This document shows positions 28,240-37,305 of a stretch of DNA of 64,000 bases, in pieces. The stretch comes from Pyxidicoccus sp. MSG2. Lineage in GTDB: Bacteria > Myxococcota > Myxococcia > Myxococcales > Myxococcaceae. The position numbers were made by a program, and so were the translations under genes. The stretch lies in assembly GCF_026626705.1 (NCBI RefSeq), contig NZ_JAPNKC010000001.1, positions 11,905,001-11,969,000 on the forward strand, in the 5' to 3' direction. The notes under the pieces were generated by a model that was not told the origin of the DNA, did not search any database, and was given only the letters and a program-made list of their open reading frames with translations. The first letter of the stretch is position 1. Each line of letters starts with the position of its first letter.

Positions 28240-29771
28240 AGCTGCGACTGCGCCTGGCGCTGACGGTGGTGGCGGTGACGGTTCCCGTCGTCGCGGGACT
28301 GAGCCTGGCCCAGCGCTCGCTGCGGCTGCGGAGTCAGGAGGAGGTGCTCGAAGCCTCCACGCTCGCGCAGATGCAGGCGGGGGAGCGGGAGCGCTGCGAG
28401 GCCGCTCCCGGGTCGTGGACGGTGCGCAGGGGGCCGCCTCCGCGTGAGCCATCCCGGCCACCCGGTGGGCCCGAGGGAGGTGGGAGGGCTCCAGCGCGTG
28501 AGCCTCCTTCCGAGAATGGTCCGGGAGGGCCCTCCGGGCAGCGGCCTCGTCCGGACCTGGGTCCGCCCCCCGACTTCGGACCGGGGCGCTCCGGGCGGCC
28601 GCCGCCCGCCTTCGCTCACTTTCCCTATGACGACCGGTTTGTCTCCAGCAACCCGTCCGCCCCCATCATCTCCGAGGATGTCCAGCAGGCGGTCCGCTCG
28701 GGAGAGAGCGCGGTCGTCCGCCGCTCGACGCGAGAGGGGCGCGCCGTCCTGGAGGTGCTGCTGCGCATGCCCTGGGAGGGCGGGCCCTGTGCCTATGTCC
28801 TCGCGCGGCGTGTGGAAGGTCCGGGCGCACCGACCGAGGGCGTACCGCCCCCCGAAGTGCTGCTCGTGCCACTGCTCGCCGTCGTGGCCGTGGTGGTGGC
28901 GGTGGGGCCCGTCGTCCGGCGCGTCCGACAGCTCACCGGAGAGGTGCGGGCCTCCGCCGTCAGTCGCTACCAGCAGCCCGTCTCCGTGCGCGGCAACGAC
29001 GAGGTCGCCGAACTGGCGCGGGCCTTCCAGGAGGCTCGCGCGGAAATCCAGAGCCAGTTGTCGCAGCAGGAGGCTCGCGAGCAGGCGCTGCGGGACTTTC
29101 TCGCCAACACCATGCACGACGTGATGACGCCGCTCACCGTGCTCCAGGGGCACCTGTCTACCCTTCAGCAGCGCACCGGGCGCGGAGAGACCTCGGAATC
29201 GACGGTGCTGGCATCCGCGATGGGGGAAGCCCACTACATCGCCTCGCTGGTGCACAACCTGGCGGCGGCCGCGCGGCTCGAGGCCGGGGCGCCGCAGGTC
29301 CAGCGCGCTCCGGTGGACCTGAACGCCGTCATCGCCCGCGTCATCGCTCGGCACCAGCCCATCGCGCGGCAGCGGCGCATCTCCCTGGAGAGCGGCGTGC
29401 CCGAGGCCCCCGTCTGGGTGAGTGGCGACGTCACACTCATCGAGCAGGCGGTGAGCAACGTCGTCTTCAACGGCATCCACCACGGCCACGAGGACGGGCA
29501 CGTGGCGGTGGTGCTGGAGAGCCCGCGCCAGGGCCGCTTCCACCTGCGCGTCATCGACGACGGGCCGGGCATCCCCGAGGAGGAGCGCTCACGGTTGCTG
29601 GAGCGCAGCTTCCGGGGCAATGCCGCGCGGACACGGGGCCTCGAAGGGCAGGGGCTGGGCCTGCACATCACCCACCATGTCGCGCAGGTCCATGGGTGGA
29701 CACTGTCACTGTTGCCATCGGAGTACGGCGGGCTGGAAGTGGGTTTGGAGGGCGAGGTATCGGGCGGGTAG
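28236..29771 (+). CDS. Membrane sensor histidine kinase
   Basis: A protein of 511 residues from TTG 28236, which overlaps the regulator stop; the N-terminus KLRLRLALTVVAVTVPVVAGLSLA is the first membrane helix. The periplasmic sensor (about 25-205) has a long Pro/Gly/Arg-rich low-complexity stretch (about 65-130). A second membrane helix (about 208-228) leads to HAMP, then DHp with His294 (ANTMHDVMTPLTVL) and an ATPase domain with an N-box (NVVFNGIHHG) and two Gly boxes (DDGPGIPEE and GLEGQGLGLHI). The H-box HDxxTP is typical. It pairs with the preceding OmpR-like regulator; the signal is unknown. Confidence 0.91.
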   Translation: MKLRLRLALTVVAVTVPVVAGLSLAQRSLRLRSQEEVLEASTLAQMQAGERERCEAAPGSWTVRRGPPPREPSRPPGGPEGGGRAPAREPPSENGPGGPSGQRPRPDLGPPPDFGPGRSGRPPPAFAHFPYDDRFVSSNPSAPIISEDVQQAVRSGESAVVRRSTREGRAVLEVLLRMPWEGGPCAYVLARRVEGPGAPTEGVPPPEVLLVPLLAVVAVVVAVGPVVRRVRQLTGEVRASAVSRYQQPVSVRGNDEVAELARAFQEARAEIQSQLSQQEAREQALRDFLANTMHDVMTPLTVLQGHLSTLQQRTGRGETSESTVLASAMGEAHYIASLVHNLAAAARLEAGAPQVQRAPVDLNAVIARVIARHQPIARQRRISLESGVPEAPVWVSGDVTLIEQAVSNVVFNGIHHGHEDGHVAVVLESPRQGRFHLRVIDDGPGIPEEERSRLLERSFRGNAARTRGLEGQGLGLHITHHVAQVHGWTLSLLPSEYGGLEVGLEGEVSGG

Positions 29772-29781
29772 TCTCGGCGGG

Positions 29782-31677
29782 ATGCGCGGAGTCTTCCTCG
29801 TCGTGGCGTTGCTGTTCGTCGGGCCTTCGAACACCCAGGCCGCCGAGGAGGTTGACGCGCCCGCCCGGTACACCCAGGCCGACGAGGGCCAGGTTCGCAT
29901 CTCGGGCATCACGGGTCGCAACCTGCAGCGGCGGAAGCACCTGCGCGGTCCCTGGACGCCCTACTTCGAGCAGACCATCACGGTGGACAACCGCCTGGAC
30001 CTGGAGTTGCTCCGCGTGAAGCTCGATGTGGGCTACGAGCGGCCGGACTCGTCGGTGCGCTGGGTGCGGCGCGAAAGATCCTGGCTTCTGTTCAACGCGC
30101 GCGGGCCGACCCCGGTGACGCTCAACTACGACCCTCCCATGCCGGAACTCGAAGCGCATCCGACCGCGGTCCTGGTGAGCTACCGGCTGGCAGCGAGCGG
30201 CGCCAGGACTCCGGGCTTCACCCGCGCACTGTTCCTGCTGTCCAACTCCAAGGGGGCCGTGGACCTGGCCGTGGCGGCGGAAGAGCTCTCCGCGCTCGGT
30301 CCGGATGCGACGCTCCTCCGTGAGGAGGTGCGCAAGTGGGTGGCCGGTGGGCCGCTGGGGATTGCCGATGCCTTCGGCCAGGGCATCACCCCGCTGTACG
30401 CCCTGCGCCTGCTGGGCCGCGTGGGGACCGGTGAAGACGTCCCGCTGCTGCTCTCCGTGCTGAAGGCCGAGAAGGACTACGCGTGGTACCTGCCTTCGCT
30501 CGAGGAACTGCGCGCACGCCTTCCCGACCACCCGATGACGAACCTGTTCGCCTCGGGCGCGAAGCTGGAGCGCATCGTGGAGGACGCGGTTATGGACCTC
30601 CAGCCCGCGCTGGCCGTCCCTGCGCTCGTGGCCGTGGCGTACCAGGAGGGGCCCCACCGGAACGTGGCACGGGGCTTTTTGCGCAAGTGGAAACCAGAGG
30701 AGCTCGTGGACCTGCTGCGCGGTCCCGGCGCGGTGGACGCTCTGCGAGTGCTCTGCGCGAGCCGCGCTCCGGACGCGGTGCCGATCGTCTTGAGGCTGGG
30801 GGTGACGGGCGTGGACGGCGTGGACCTGAAGGCGTGCCTGTCCGCGATGCCGGAGAAGGAAACGAATGCCGCGCTGGTGGGAGCACTGGGTGAGGAGCTC
30901 GGGTCGCTGGAGGACACGGTGCTCTCCCTGCTGGCGGCCCGCGGTGGTGCGGTGCGGGCGCCGCTGCGGGCCCGGGCCTCGAAGCTGGAGTTGAAGGAGG
31001 CCGCCGCGGACTCGGGGGCGCTGGCGCGCGCCATCCATGCGCGGCTGCGCTCCGAGCGCGTGGGGGCCCTTCAGGAGACGTTGGACGCGGTGGACGGTGC
31101 GCTGAGCGAGCAGCAGTTCGACACGGCGCTGACCCTCCTGGAAAAGGCCGCGACGGATGCTCAAGGCCGCGAGCACCATGCGAAGCTGGCCGTGGCCCAT
31201 GCACGGGTGGCGCAGGCGGCCGCAAGGGCACGCGACGTGGCAGGGGTGGACAAGGCGCTCGAACGCATCGCGGTGCCGGGAGCCGGTCGCGAGCATGAGG
31301 CCGGGCTGGAGCCGGAGCTGACGGAGGTGGCTCGGGCCCTCATGTCCCAGTGGAAGGACGGGCGTATGGACCGTCTGGACTCGCAGCTCGAGCGGGTCGA
31401 GGCGCGGGTGAAGGCCACGACCCGTCCCGAGCTTGCCCGTATCTACATGGATGCGATCGGAGACGGACGCGGGGGCTGGGAACGGGCGGTCTATGCGAAG
31501 CGGGCGCTCGCGCTGGATTCGAGCAACGTCGCCGCACGGCAGTACGTCGAGGAGTACGAGCGCGAAGAGGCCCGCGAGGAATGGCTCTGGTCCCTTGCCA
31601 AGACTGGCGGAGGGCTCCTGGCCGTGGGCCTGTTCATGTGGTTCATCGTCTCCAAGCTGAGCGCGGCAACGGCGTGA
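29782..31677 (+). CDS. Hypothetical exported protein with helical repeats and C-terminal membrane anchor
   Basis: A protein of 631 residues from ATG 29782, 10 nt after the kinase gene. A signal peptide (about 1-21, ending NTQA) is followed by a beta-rich region (about 25-150), a long helical part with HEAT-like and TPR-like character (about 170-600), and a single C-terminal membrane helix (GGGLLAVGLFMWFIV). It probably sits in the inner membrane with its bulk in the periplasm. It may be co-transcribed with the two-component genes. I recognise no family; interaction or scaffold roles fit the helical repeats. Confidence 0.75.
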   Translation: MRGVFLVVALLFVGPSNTQAAEEVDAPARYTQADEGQVRISGITGRNLQRRKHLRGPWTPYFEQTITVDNRLDLELLRVKLDVGYERPDSSVRWVRRERSWLLFNARGPTPVTLNYDPPMPELEAHPTAVLVSYRLAASGARTPGFTRALFLLSNSKGAVDLAVAAEELSALGPDATLLREEVRKWVAGGPLGIADAFGQGITPLYALRLLGRVGTGEDVPLLLSVLKAEKDYAWYLPSLEELRARLPDHPMTNLFASGAKLERIVEDAVMDLQPALAVPALVAVAYQEGPHRNVARGFLRKWKPEELVDLLRGPGAVDALRVLCASRAPDAVPIVLRLGVTGVDGVDLKACLSAMPEKETNAALVGALGEELGSLEDTVLSLLAARGGAVRAPLRARASKLELKEAAADSGALARAIHARLRSERVGALQETLDAVDGALSEQQFDTALTLLEKAATDAQGREHHAKLAVAHARVAQAAARARDVAGVDKALERIAVPGAGREHEAGLEPELTEVARALMSQWKDGRMDRLDSQLERVEARVKATTRPELARIYMDAIGDGRGGWERAVYAKRALALDSSNVAARQYVEEYEREEAREEWLWSLAKTGGGLLAVGLFMWFIVSKLSAATA

Positions 31678-31699
31678 GGGCTCGGGAGGCCCGAGCCCT
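31677..31699. terminator. Perfect 10-bp hairpin between convergent genes
   Basis: AGGGCTCGGG (31677-31686) and CCCGAGCCCT (31690-31699) pair perfectly over a 3-nt loop. The hairpin lies exactly between two convergent stop codons and probably serves both strands, although no T-run follows. Confidence 0.6.
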
Positions 31700-31711
31700 C
31701 TGGAGGCTGTA

Positions 31712-34459
31712 TCAGCCCCCCGTCTGTCGGCTGGAGCGACGGCGGGACTGGATGGCGGTGAGGCCCATCCACATCCCGAGCAGCAGCAGCGGGGAACCGC
31801 CGCCGGTGCCTGCGCCGCAGCCACAGCCCGAGGCGGTCTCGTCGCCCGGCGCGTCGGGGGTTCCCGCGTCGGCGTTGCCGGATCCCGTGCCTGCGTCCGG
31901 AACCTGGGTGCCGGCGTCGTTGCCCGGCGTGCTGCCGGCGTCTTCGTTACCGGTGCCCGCATCGGTGTCACCCGGGCCGGCGTCCGTGTTACCGGGGCCG
32001 GCGTCGGTGTCACCCGTGCCGGCGTCCGTGTTGCTGCCGCCCGCATCCGGCGCCGAGCCCGCGTCCTCGTGACTGGAGCCCGCATCCGTGCCACCTGAGC
32101 CAGCGTCCGGTGCCGACCCCGCGTCCGTGTCGCCGCCACCCGCATCCGGTGCCGGTCCCGCATCCACGTCGCCGGGCCCCGCGTCGGACTCGCCGGTGCC
32201 ACCGTCCGCGGACGACCCGGAATCGGGCGCGGAGCCGCCATCCTGGTCGCCCGGCCCCGCGTCCTGCGGCTCGGGAGCGCTCACGACCTGCACGACCACC
32301 GCCGAGGTGTTCGGCTCGAAGCGCGGGTCACCCGAGTACGCCGCAGTGATGCCGTGCTCCCCTGGGGTCAGCGTCGCGGTGGTGTGGCTTGCCGCGCCCT
32401 GCGCGTTGACAGGGACGGTCGCGAGCGCAGTCGTCCCATCCAGGAAGGTCATGCTCCCGCCCGGCGTGCCAGCCGCCGGCGGCGCCGCGCCCACCAGCGC
32501 GATGAAGGTCACTGCCTGGCCGCTGTCCGAGTGAAGCAGGGAAGAGCTCAGCGCGACCTGCGATGCGCCGCGCTTGACCGTGACGGAGGCCGCATTCGAC
32601 ATGCTTCCGCGGAAGACGCCGCCGCCCTCGTAGTTCGCGGCCACCGAGTACTCACCCGGCTCGGGGAGCGCCGTGCGGAGGCTGGCCCTGCCTGCCGCGT
32701 CGAGCGTCAGCAAGACCTCCAGCCCAGGCTCGTCCGCGTCGCTCGACTGGATCAAGACCTGTCCCGAGGGCGTCTGCTCCACCGCGGTCTCGGGCCGCAC
32801 CTCCACCTGGATGTCCACCGGTTGCCCATAGACGCTGGTTGCCGGCGACACGGTGATGACCGTCTGCGTCTGCACGAAGGTGACGACCTGCGTGAACACG
32901 GCGGACGTGGCCGACTGGAACCCGTCGTCTCCCGAGTACGTCGCAGTCACCGCGTAGGTGCCCATGGGCAGGCCGCTCACGACGATGGAGGCCTCGCCCT
33001 GTGCGCTCAGCGCCGAGGTCCCCAGCTCCTGCGTGACGCCACCCGCGACGGCCTGGAAGCTGACGCTGCCCGACGGGGGACGCGGAGCAGGCCCGCTGTG
33101 CTGCACCACCGCGGTGAATGTGATGGGCAGTCCCACCGGACGCATCGCGCCGTCCGAGCCGAGGAAGACCTCGGTCGCCGCCCGGTTGACGGTGTGCGTG
33201 GCCTGGTCGGACGAGGGGATGAACGGCGACTGCGGCGAGAACAAGGCATGGAGCACATGCGCTCCCGCCCGCAGCGTCGAGATGGAGAAGGAGGCGTGCC
33301 CGGAGTCGTCCACCGGCGTGGAGCCCAGCACCGTGTCACCGCTCAGGAAGACGACATCACCCCTCGCGGGCCCCGTGTCCGGTGCCGCCCGCATCACGGT
33401 GGCCTCGAGCGTCACCTGCTCGCCGTAGGCAGTAGCGCTTCCCGGCGTGACGGTCAGTGTCGTCGTCGTCTGCTCCCCCGTCTCGAGGATGACGGGCACC
33501 GAGCGGCTGAAATTGTAGATGCCGTGGTAATCGGCGCTGAGGGCGGCCGTTCCACTGGGGAAGGTCGGGACAGTCAGCGTCGCCACGCCGCCCGGCCCCA
33601 CGGACACGGTGTCCAGCTCTTCGCCCTCCACCCTGAACGTCACGAACCCCGTGGGAACGCCCACTCCCTCCGTCACCGTGACCCGGGCCGTGAGCGTCAC
33701 GGGCTCGTCCAGGCGCGACGGATTCGGCGAGACGGTGAGCGTGGTGGCGGTCGGCGCGGCGACGTGGATCACGAGCACGTGGTTCCAGCTGAAGTACGTG
33801 AATTCGATCTCCTGGCCTGGCGCGGGCACGGTGATGGGGATGTTGGCCCCGTCGCGCTCACCGTTCAGGCCGTAGTTCTCCTCCCAGCTCTCGTGGTGGG
33901 CGATCTTCAGCTCGTAGGTGTTGGCGGGGAGGGACGGGATGCGCAGTGCCTGCTCGCCGTCCCCGTCGATGTCCTTCAGCCACGTGAGCATGCACGCCGG
34001 GTCCCAATCTCCGGGGCATCCCAGCTCGGACTGCAACGAGCCCGCGAGCACGGCGATGGGCGTGAGCGTGGAGTTGGTGACCCAGTGGGTGACCGGGTCG
34101 TAGTAGAACTTCACGCCGATGAAGTCCTCGGTGTGGCTGAAGAGGAGGTTGTCGCCATCGCGCCGGGCATTGGCTCCGTAGTTCTCCTCCCACGAGCCGT
34201 TGAGGGCGACCTTGAACTCCTGGGGACCTCCCGGGACGGTGTAGAGCCGGCGCCAGACGCCGTCCACCGCGTTGCGCTCCAGCGACGTGCTGCTGCAGGC
34301 CGGGTCCCAGTCTCCGGGACAGCCGAGCTCGGACTGGAAGGTGCCGACGATGGTGACCGACGTCGGCTCGGCCTGGGCATGGGCTCGCGCGCAGAGCAGG
34401 GTGAGCAGCACGGCGCATGCCCGGATGGACACCGGAGCGGTGAAACGGAATGGATGCAT
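31712..34459 (-). CDS. Secreted MYXO-CTERM protein with two X25-like glucan-binding modules and Ig-like repeats
   Basis: A protein of 915 residues. ATG 34459 begins a signal peptide cut after AHA28; a TTG 21 nt upstream was rejected. Two modules of about 100 residues each start SELGCPGDWDPAC (43-55 and 144-156) and share SWEENYG; they resemble the X25 (starch-binding-like) domains of bacterial pullulanases. At least five Ig-like repeats (about 220-730, Big_3-like) follow, then a long Asp-Ala-Gly-rich repetitive linker (about 735-865). The C-terminus is a MYXO-CTERM signal: GCGC, a hydrophobic helix and RRRSSR, which directs anchoring at the myxobacterial cell surface. It likely binds an alpha-glucan at the surface. 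No catalytic domain is seen. Confidence 0.88.
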   Translation of the reverse strand: MHPFRFTAPVSIRACAVLLTLLCARAHAQAEPTSVTIVGTFQSELGCPGDWDPACSSTSLERNAVDGVWRRLYTVPGGPQEFKVALNGSWEENYGANARRDGDNLLFSHTEDFIGVKFYYDPVTHWVTNSTLTPIAVLAGSLQSELGCPGDWDPACMLTWLKDIDGDGEQALRIPSLPANTYELKIAHHESWEENYGLNGERDGANIPITVPAPGQEIEFTYFSWNHVLVIHVAAPTATTLTVSPNPSRLDEPVTLTARVTVTEGVGVPTGFVTFRVEGEELDTVSVGPGGVATLTVPTFPSGTAALSADYHGIYNFSRSVPVILETGEQTTTTLTVTPGSATAYGEQVTLEATVMRAAPDTGPARGDVVFLSGDTVLGSTPVDDSGHASFSISTLRAGAHVLHALFSPQSPFIPSSDQATHTVNRAATEVFLGSDGAMRPVGLPITFTAVVQHSGPAPRPPSGSVSFQAVAGGVTQELGTSALSAQGEASIVVSGLPMGTYAVTATYSGDDGFQSATSAVFTQVVTFVQTQTVITVSPATSVYGQPVDIQVEVRPETAVEQTPSGQVLIQSSDADEPGLEVLLTLDAAGRASLRTALPEPGEYSVAANYEGGGVFRGSMSNAASVTVKRGASQVALSSSLLHSDSGQAVTFIALVGAAPPAAGTPGGSMTFLDGTTALATVPVNAQGAASHTTATLTPGEHGITAAYSGDPRFEPNTSAVVVQVVSAPEPQDAGPGDQDGGSAPDSGSSADGGTGESDAGPGDVDAGPAPDAGGGDTDAGSAPDAGSGGTDAGSSHEDAGSAPDAGGSNTDAGTGDTDAGPGNTDAGPGDTDAGTGNEDAGSTPGNDAGTQVPDAGTGSGNADAGTPDAPGDETASGCGCGAGTGGGSPLLLLGMWMGLTAIQSRRRSSRQTGG
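31855..32270. repeat. Imperfect short tandem repeats encoding the DAG-rich linker
   Basis: The DNA repeats units such as GCCGGCGTCxGTGTxACC and its variants, coding for runs of (D/T)-D-A-G-(S/P/T)-x-x. The copies are imperfect but share long identical words, so the tract may change length by slippage or recombination. Confidence 0.7.
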
Positions 34460-34562
34460 GGGGGACGACCCGGAACGCAAAGGGCGAAGGGCCGCACCTT
34501 AACGCGAACGCCATTTCATTCGCGGCGGGGCCCGGATGACCCGGGACCTCGGACGCGGAACG

Positions 34563-34952
34563 TCAGGAGAAGCGGGCCATGAACGCGGCGAGGAGGGGGC
34601 CTCCTGCGCGGGCCTCGGCGGGGGACTTCGGGCCACCCTCGGTGAGCCGGCCGAGGAGTTCCTCCAGCGCGGGCTTCATCGCATCGAAGGCGGCGGTGGC
34701 GTCGGCGGCGTTGTCGAAGAAGCGGTGGTGGAGCAGCCAGCCCGCCACGGAGCAGGTGAGGGCGTGGAAGGAGCGCGAGTCATCCACCTCGTAGGTGAGG
34801 CGCACCTGCCCGGCGAGGTCCTCGTCGCGGGCAATCGTGCCGCCCTGCGAGCCCGCCCACCCGAGCGAGCCTCCGTCTTCATACGGCTTCCACTCCGCGT
34901 CCACCGGTCCACCTCGCGCAAGGGCCTGGGGCGGCATCTTGCTCGAATCCAC
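34563..34952 (-). CDS. Hypothetical small protein
   Basis: A protein of about 129 residues if it starts at GTG 34952, which has GGAGGG 9 nt upstream. The frame remains open to 35153, but that extension looks non-protein-like and overlaps a possible plus-strand gene. The sequence is mixed alpha/beta with a central Trp/His-containing stretch (VAGWLLHHRFFDNAADATAAFDAM) and a C-terminal amphipathic helix. No family is recognised. The context (an orphan gene beside a small divergent gene) would fit an immunity-like or stress protein, but nothing shows this. Confidence 0.55.
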   Translation of the reverse strand: MDSSKMPPQALARGGPVDAEWKPYEDGGSLGWAGSQGGTIARDEDLAGQVRLTYEVDDSRSFHALTCSVAGWLLHHRFFDNAADATAAFDAMKPALEELLGRLTEGGPKSPAEARAGGPLLAAFMARFS

Positions 34953-34983
34953 TTCATAAAACCCTCCGGCTCCGGGGGCGCTG

Positions 34984-35265
34984 ATGGCTTCACCATGGAC
35001 GTTCCAGGGACAGGCGGAGGGCAGCGCGGCCAAGGGGTACTGGGAGCGCGTGAATGAGCGGCGGGAGCGCGAGGTGCAGACGCTCGCAAGCCTCACCGGC
35101 TGGTCCCATGCGGCCATCCGCGAGCGGATGGGGAAGGATGCTCCGAAGGCCAATGAGCCGCGCTGGTGTGGAAGTGATGGGGTTGCACGCCGCGCGGGTG
35201 CTCCCCAGGTTTGTCACAGGTTCCCCTGGCTGACGACGTACCGGAGGGGGGCAGGCCCTTCGTGA
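34984..35265 (+). CDS. Hypothetical small protein (tentative)
   Basis: 93 codons from ATG 34984. The first 60 residues look plausible, with an amphipathic helix rich in Arg/Glu (YWERVNERREREVQTL), while the tail after residue 63 looks like non-coding translation. It would be divergent from the small gene at 34952 with 31 nt between starts. It could be a false frame. Confidence 0.35.
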   Translation: MASPWTFQGQAEGSAAKGYWERVNERREREVQTLASLTGWSHAAIRERMGKDAPKANEPRWCGSDGVARRAGAPQVCHRFPWLTTYRRGAGPS

Positions 35266-35317
35266 CGCAGTCCTCACCGCGACCGGCCTGGTCGAGTCGA
35301 GACGTGGGGTGCGCGTC

Positions 35318-37222
35318 ATGCCAGCCGAACCGTCCAGCACTCTTCACGACAGCGAAGTTCCCGAACGCGAGGCTGAGAGGGACGGGGAACCGGGCAGGGG
35401 ACCGGTGTGGGGACGCCTGTCTCCCCTGGCGCTGGGCGTGGTCGCAGGGAACCTGCTTGGTGGTGCGCTGTCGTTCGGATACCTCGCGCTCAGGGGCAAG
35501 GGAGCACGGGCCGGTGGTGAGCCGCGACGTAACGAGGGCAGGAGGGGACGAGCGCCCGCCGGTTCGCGGCGCGTCGACTCCGCCGCCGTCTCGCGACGGG
35601 GAAAGGGCGGCGCCAGGGCACACCGGTCCGCAACGGAGAGCGCCGCACAGTCACGACTCATCGGTAGCCGAGACGGTCGGAAGCGCTCGCTCATCCTCGT
35701 GGGTGGCGGCATGCGCGTCGCGTGGCAGGCCGGCGCGATTCGGGCCCTCACGGACGCAGGCGTCGTCTTCCAGCACGCGGATGGCACGTCGAGCGGCATC
35801 CTCAACCTGGCCATGCTGCTCGCCGGCCAGTCGCCCCAGGAAATCTGCCATCGGTGGCGGACGCTCGCCGTGAAGGACTTCCTCACCTTCGCCGCGCCCC
35901 GGAAGCCGGTGGACCTGCTCGACGTGGAGGCCCTGGGAGATGCCGGCGCGCTCGTGCAGCGCGTCCTGCCCCACCTGGGCGTGGACGCGGCCGCCGTCCG
36001 TGCCAGCAAGGTCCTCGACGGCACCTTCAACGTCTGCGACTTCGCCCGCAAGGTGAACGAGGTCATCCCGCACACGCGTGTGGACACGGACCTGCTGGTG
36101 GCCGGCGTCTCGCCGCCCATCCTCATGCCTCCGGTGAACCGGGACGGCACACTCTACACCGACTCGCTGTGGATCCAGGACGGCAACCTGATGGAGGCCG
36201 TGCGCCGGGGCGCGGACGTCATCTGGGTGCTGTGGTGCATCGGCAACACGCCGCGCTACGGCCGCGGGCTCCTCCAGCAGTACGCCCACCTCATGGAATT
36301 GAGCGCCAACGGCGCCCTCTTCGAGCAGCTCGAGCGCGTTCGCGAAATCAACGAGCGCATCCTCGCGGGCGAAGAGGTGATGGGCCACCGTCGCCCCATC
36401 GCCGTCCACCTCGTGAAGCCCGAGCGTCCGCTCCCGCTCGACACGGACCTCTACGATGGGCGCGTCACCGCCGCCTCCCTCATCGACATGGGCTATTCGG
36501 ACACGTGGCGCTACCTCACCGTGCGCGGTGAGCAGGGCCTGCCGCTCACCCCCGAGATGACGCTGACCACCGAGCCCGCCGCCGACCTGACCTTCCGTGA
36601 GTCATTGACCGGCCCCTTCGCCCTCGGCCCCACGGACCCGATGGCCGGCGCCCTCCATCCCGACGCCCGGCCCCTCACCATCCACCTCACCATCGCCGTG
36701 GACGACATGGACGCGTTCGTCAGCGACGTGCGCCACACCGCGAGGCTGGTGGCCCGGCTCGATTACGCGCCCTTCGGCGAGGATGTCCCCGTGCGGCAGG
36801 GGAGCTTCAACATCTTCCAGTCCCGCGAGGACCCGCGCATCCGGCTGATGAACTACGGCCTGCGCTTCGCACACGAGGGACGCGAGTACTTCCTCGAAGG
36901 CACCCGCGCCATCCGCTACACCGGCGCTTCCCTGTGGAGGGACACCACCCGGCTCCACTGCCAGCTCCACGAGGGCCCGGATGCCCGGGGGCCCGTGGTG
37001 GGCGCCGGAATGCTGACGCTCGGCGCGGGCCAGATTCTCGAGCTCATCTCCAGCATGCACCCGGCCCGCCGGGGAAGCGCGGGGCTGTCCGCCATGGCCC
37101 GCTTCGGGCGCTTCTTCCTCGGGCCGTTGTGGGACCGCTACGCGCCGCTCGCGAGACCGGGCCTCGCTCGCGAGCTGGCCATGGAAACCCAGGGGATGGC
37201 AGCTCCGCCGCCCCTGGCGTGA
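35318..37222 (+). CDS. Patatin-like phospholipase with N-terminal membrane helix and extra C-terminal domain
   Basis: A protein of 634 residues from ATG 35318 (a GTG at 35309 is possible). A membrane helix (about 35-58) and a basic linker precede a patatin core: oxyanion GGGMR (129-133), nucleophile Ser158 in GTSSG and catalytic Asp282 in a DSL context instead of the usual DGG/DGA. Residues about 450-590 form a beta-rich domain (QGSFNIFQS ... RLMNYGLRF) that resembles the extra domain found with GMC-type sterol oxidases in other proteins; I recall this only loosely. It probably hydrolyses lipids at the membrane. A membrane metallophosphatase gene follows 83 nt downstream. Confidence 0.85.
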   Translation: MPAEPSSTLHDSEVPEREAERDGEPGRGPVWGRLSPLALGVVAGNLLGGALSFGYLALRGKGARAGGEPRRNEGRRGRAPAGSRRVDSAAVSRRGKGGARAHRSATESAAQSRLIGSRDGRKRSLILVGGGMRVAWQAGAIRALTDAGVVFQHADGTSSGILNLAMLLAGQSPQEICHRWRTLAVKDFLTFAAPRKPVDLLDVEALGDAGALVQRVLPHLGVDAAAVRASKVLDGTFNVCDFARKVNEVIPHTRVDTDLLVAGVSPPILMPPVNRDGTLYTDSLWIQDGNLMEAVRRGADVIWVLWCIGNTPRYGRGLLQQYAHLMELSANGALFEQLERVREINERILAGEEVMGHRRPIAVHLVKPERPLPLDTDLYDGRVTAASLIDMGYSDTWRYLTVRGEQGLPLTPEMTLTTEPAADLTFRESLTGPFALGPTDPMAGALHPDARPLTIHLTIAVDDMDAFVSDVRHTARLVARLDYAPFGEDVPVRQGSFNIFQSREDPRIRLMNYGLRFAHEGREYFLEGTRAIRYTGASLWRDTTRLHCQLHEGPDARGPVVGAGMLTLGAGQILELISSMHPARRGSAGLSAMARFGRFFLGPLWDRYAPLARPGLARELAMETQGMAAPPPLA

Positions 37223-37305
37223 GGAGGAGCCGGGCAGCCCGACGCAGGCCACCACGGCGGCGTCACGGCGTCAGGCTCCCCACTCGACCTCAGCGGAGGC
37301 GCACC

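Noticed and set aside
31855..32270. Repeat tract as a CRISPR array
   Set aside because: Repeats are imperfect, short and in frame with a protein linker, with no unique spacers.
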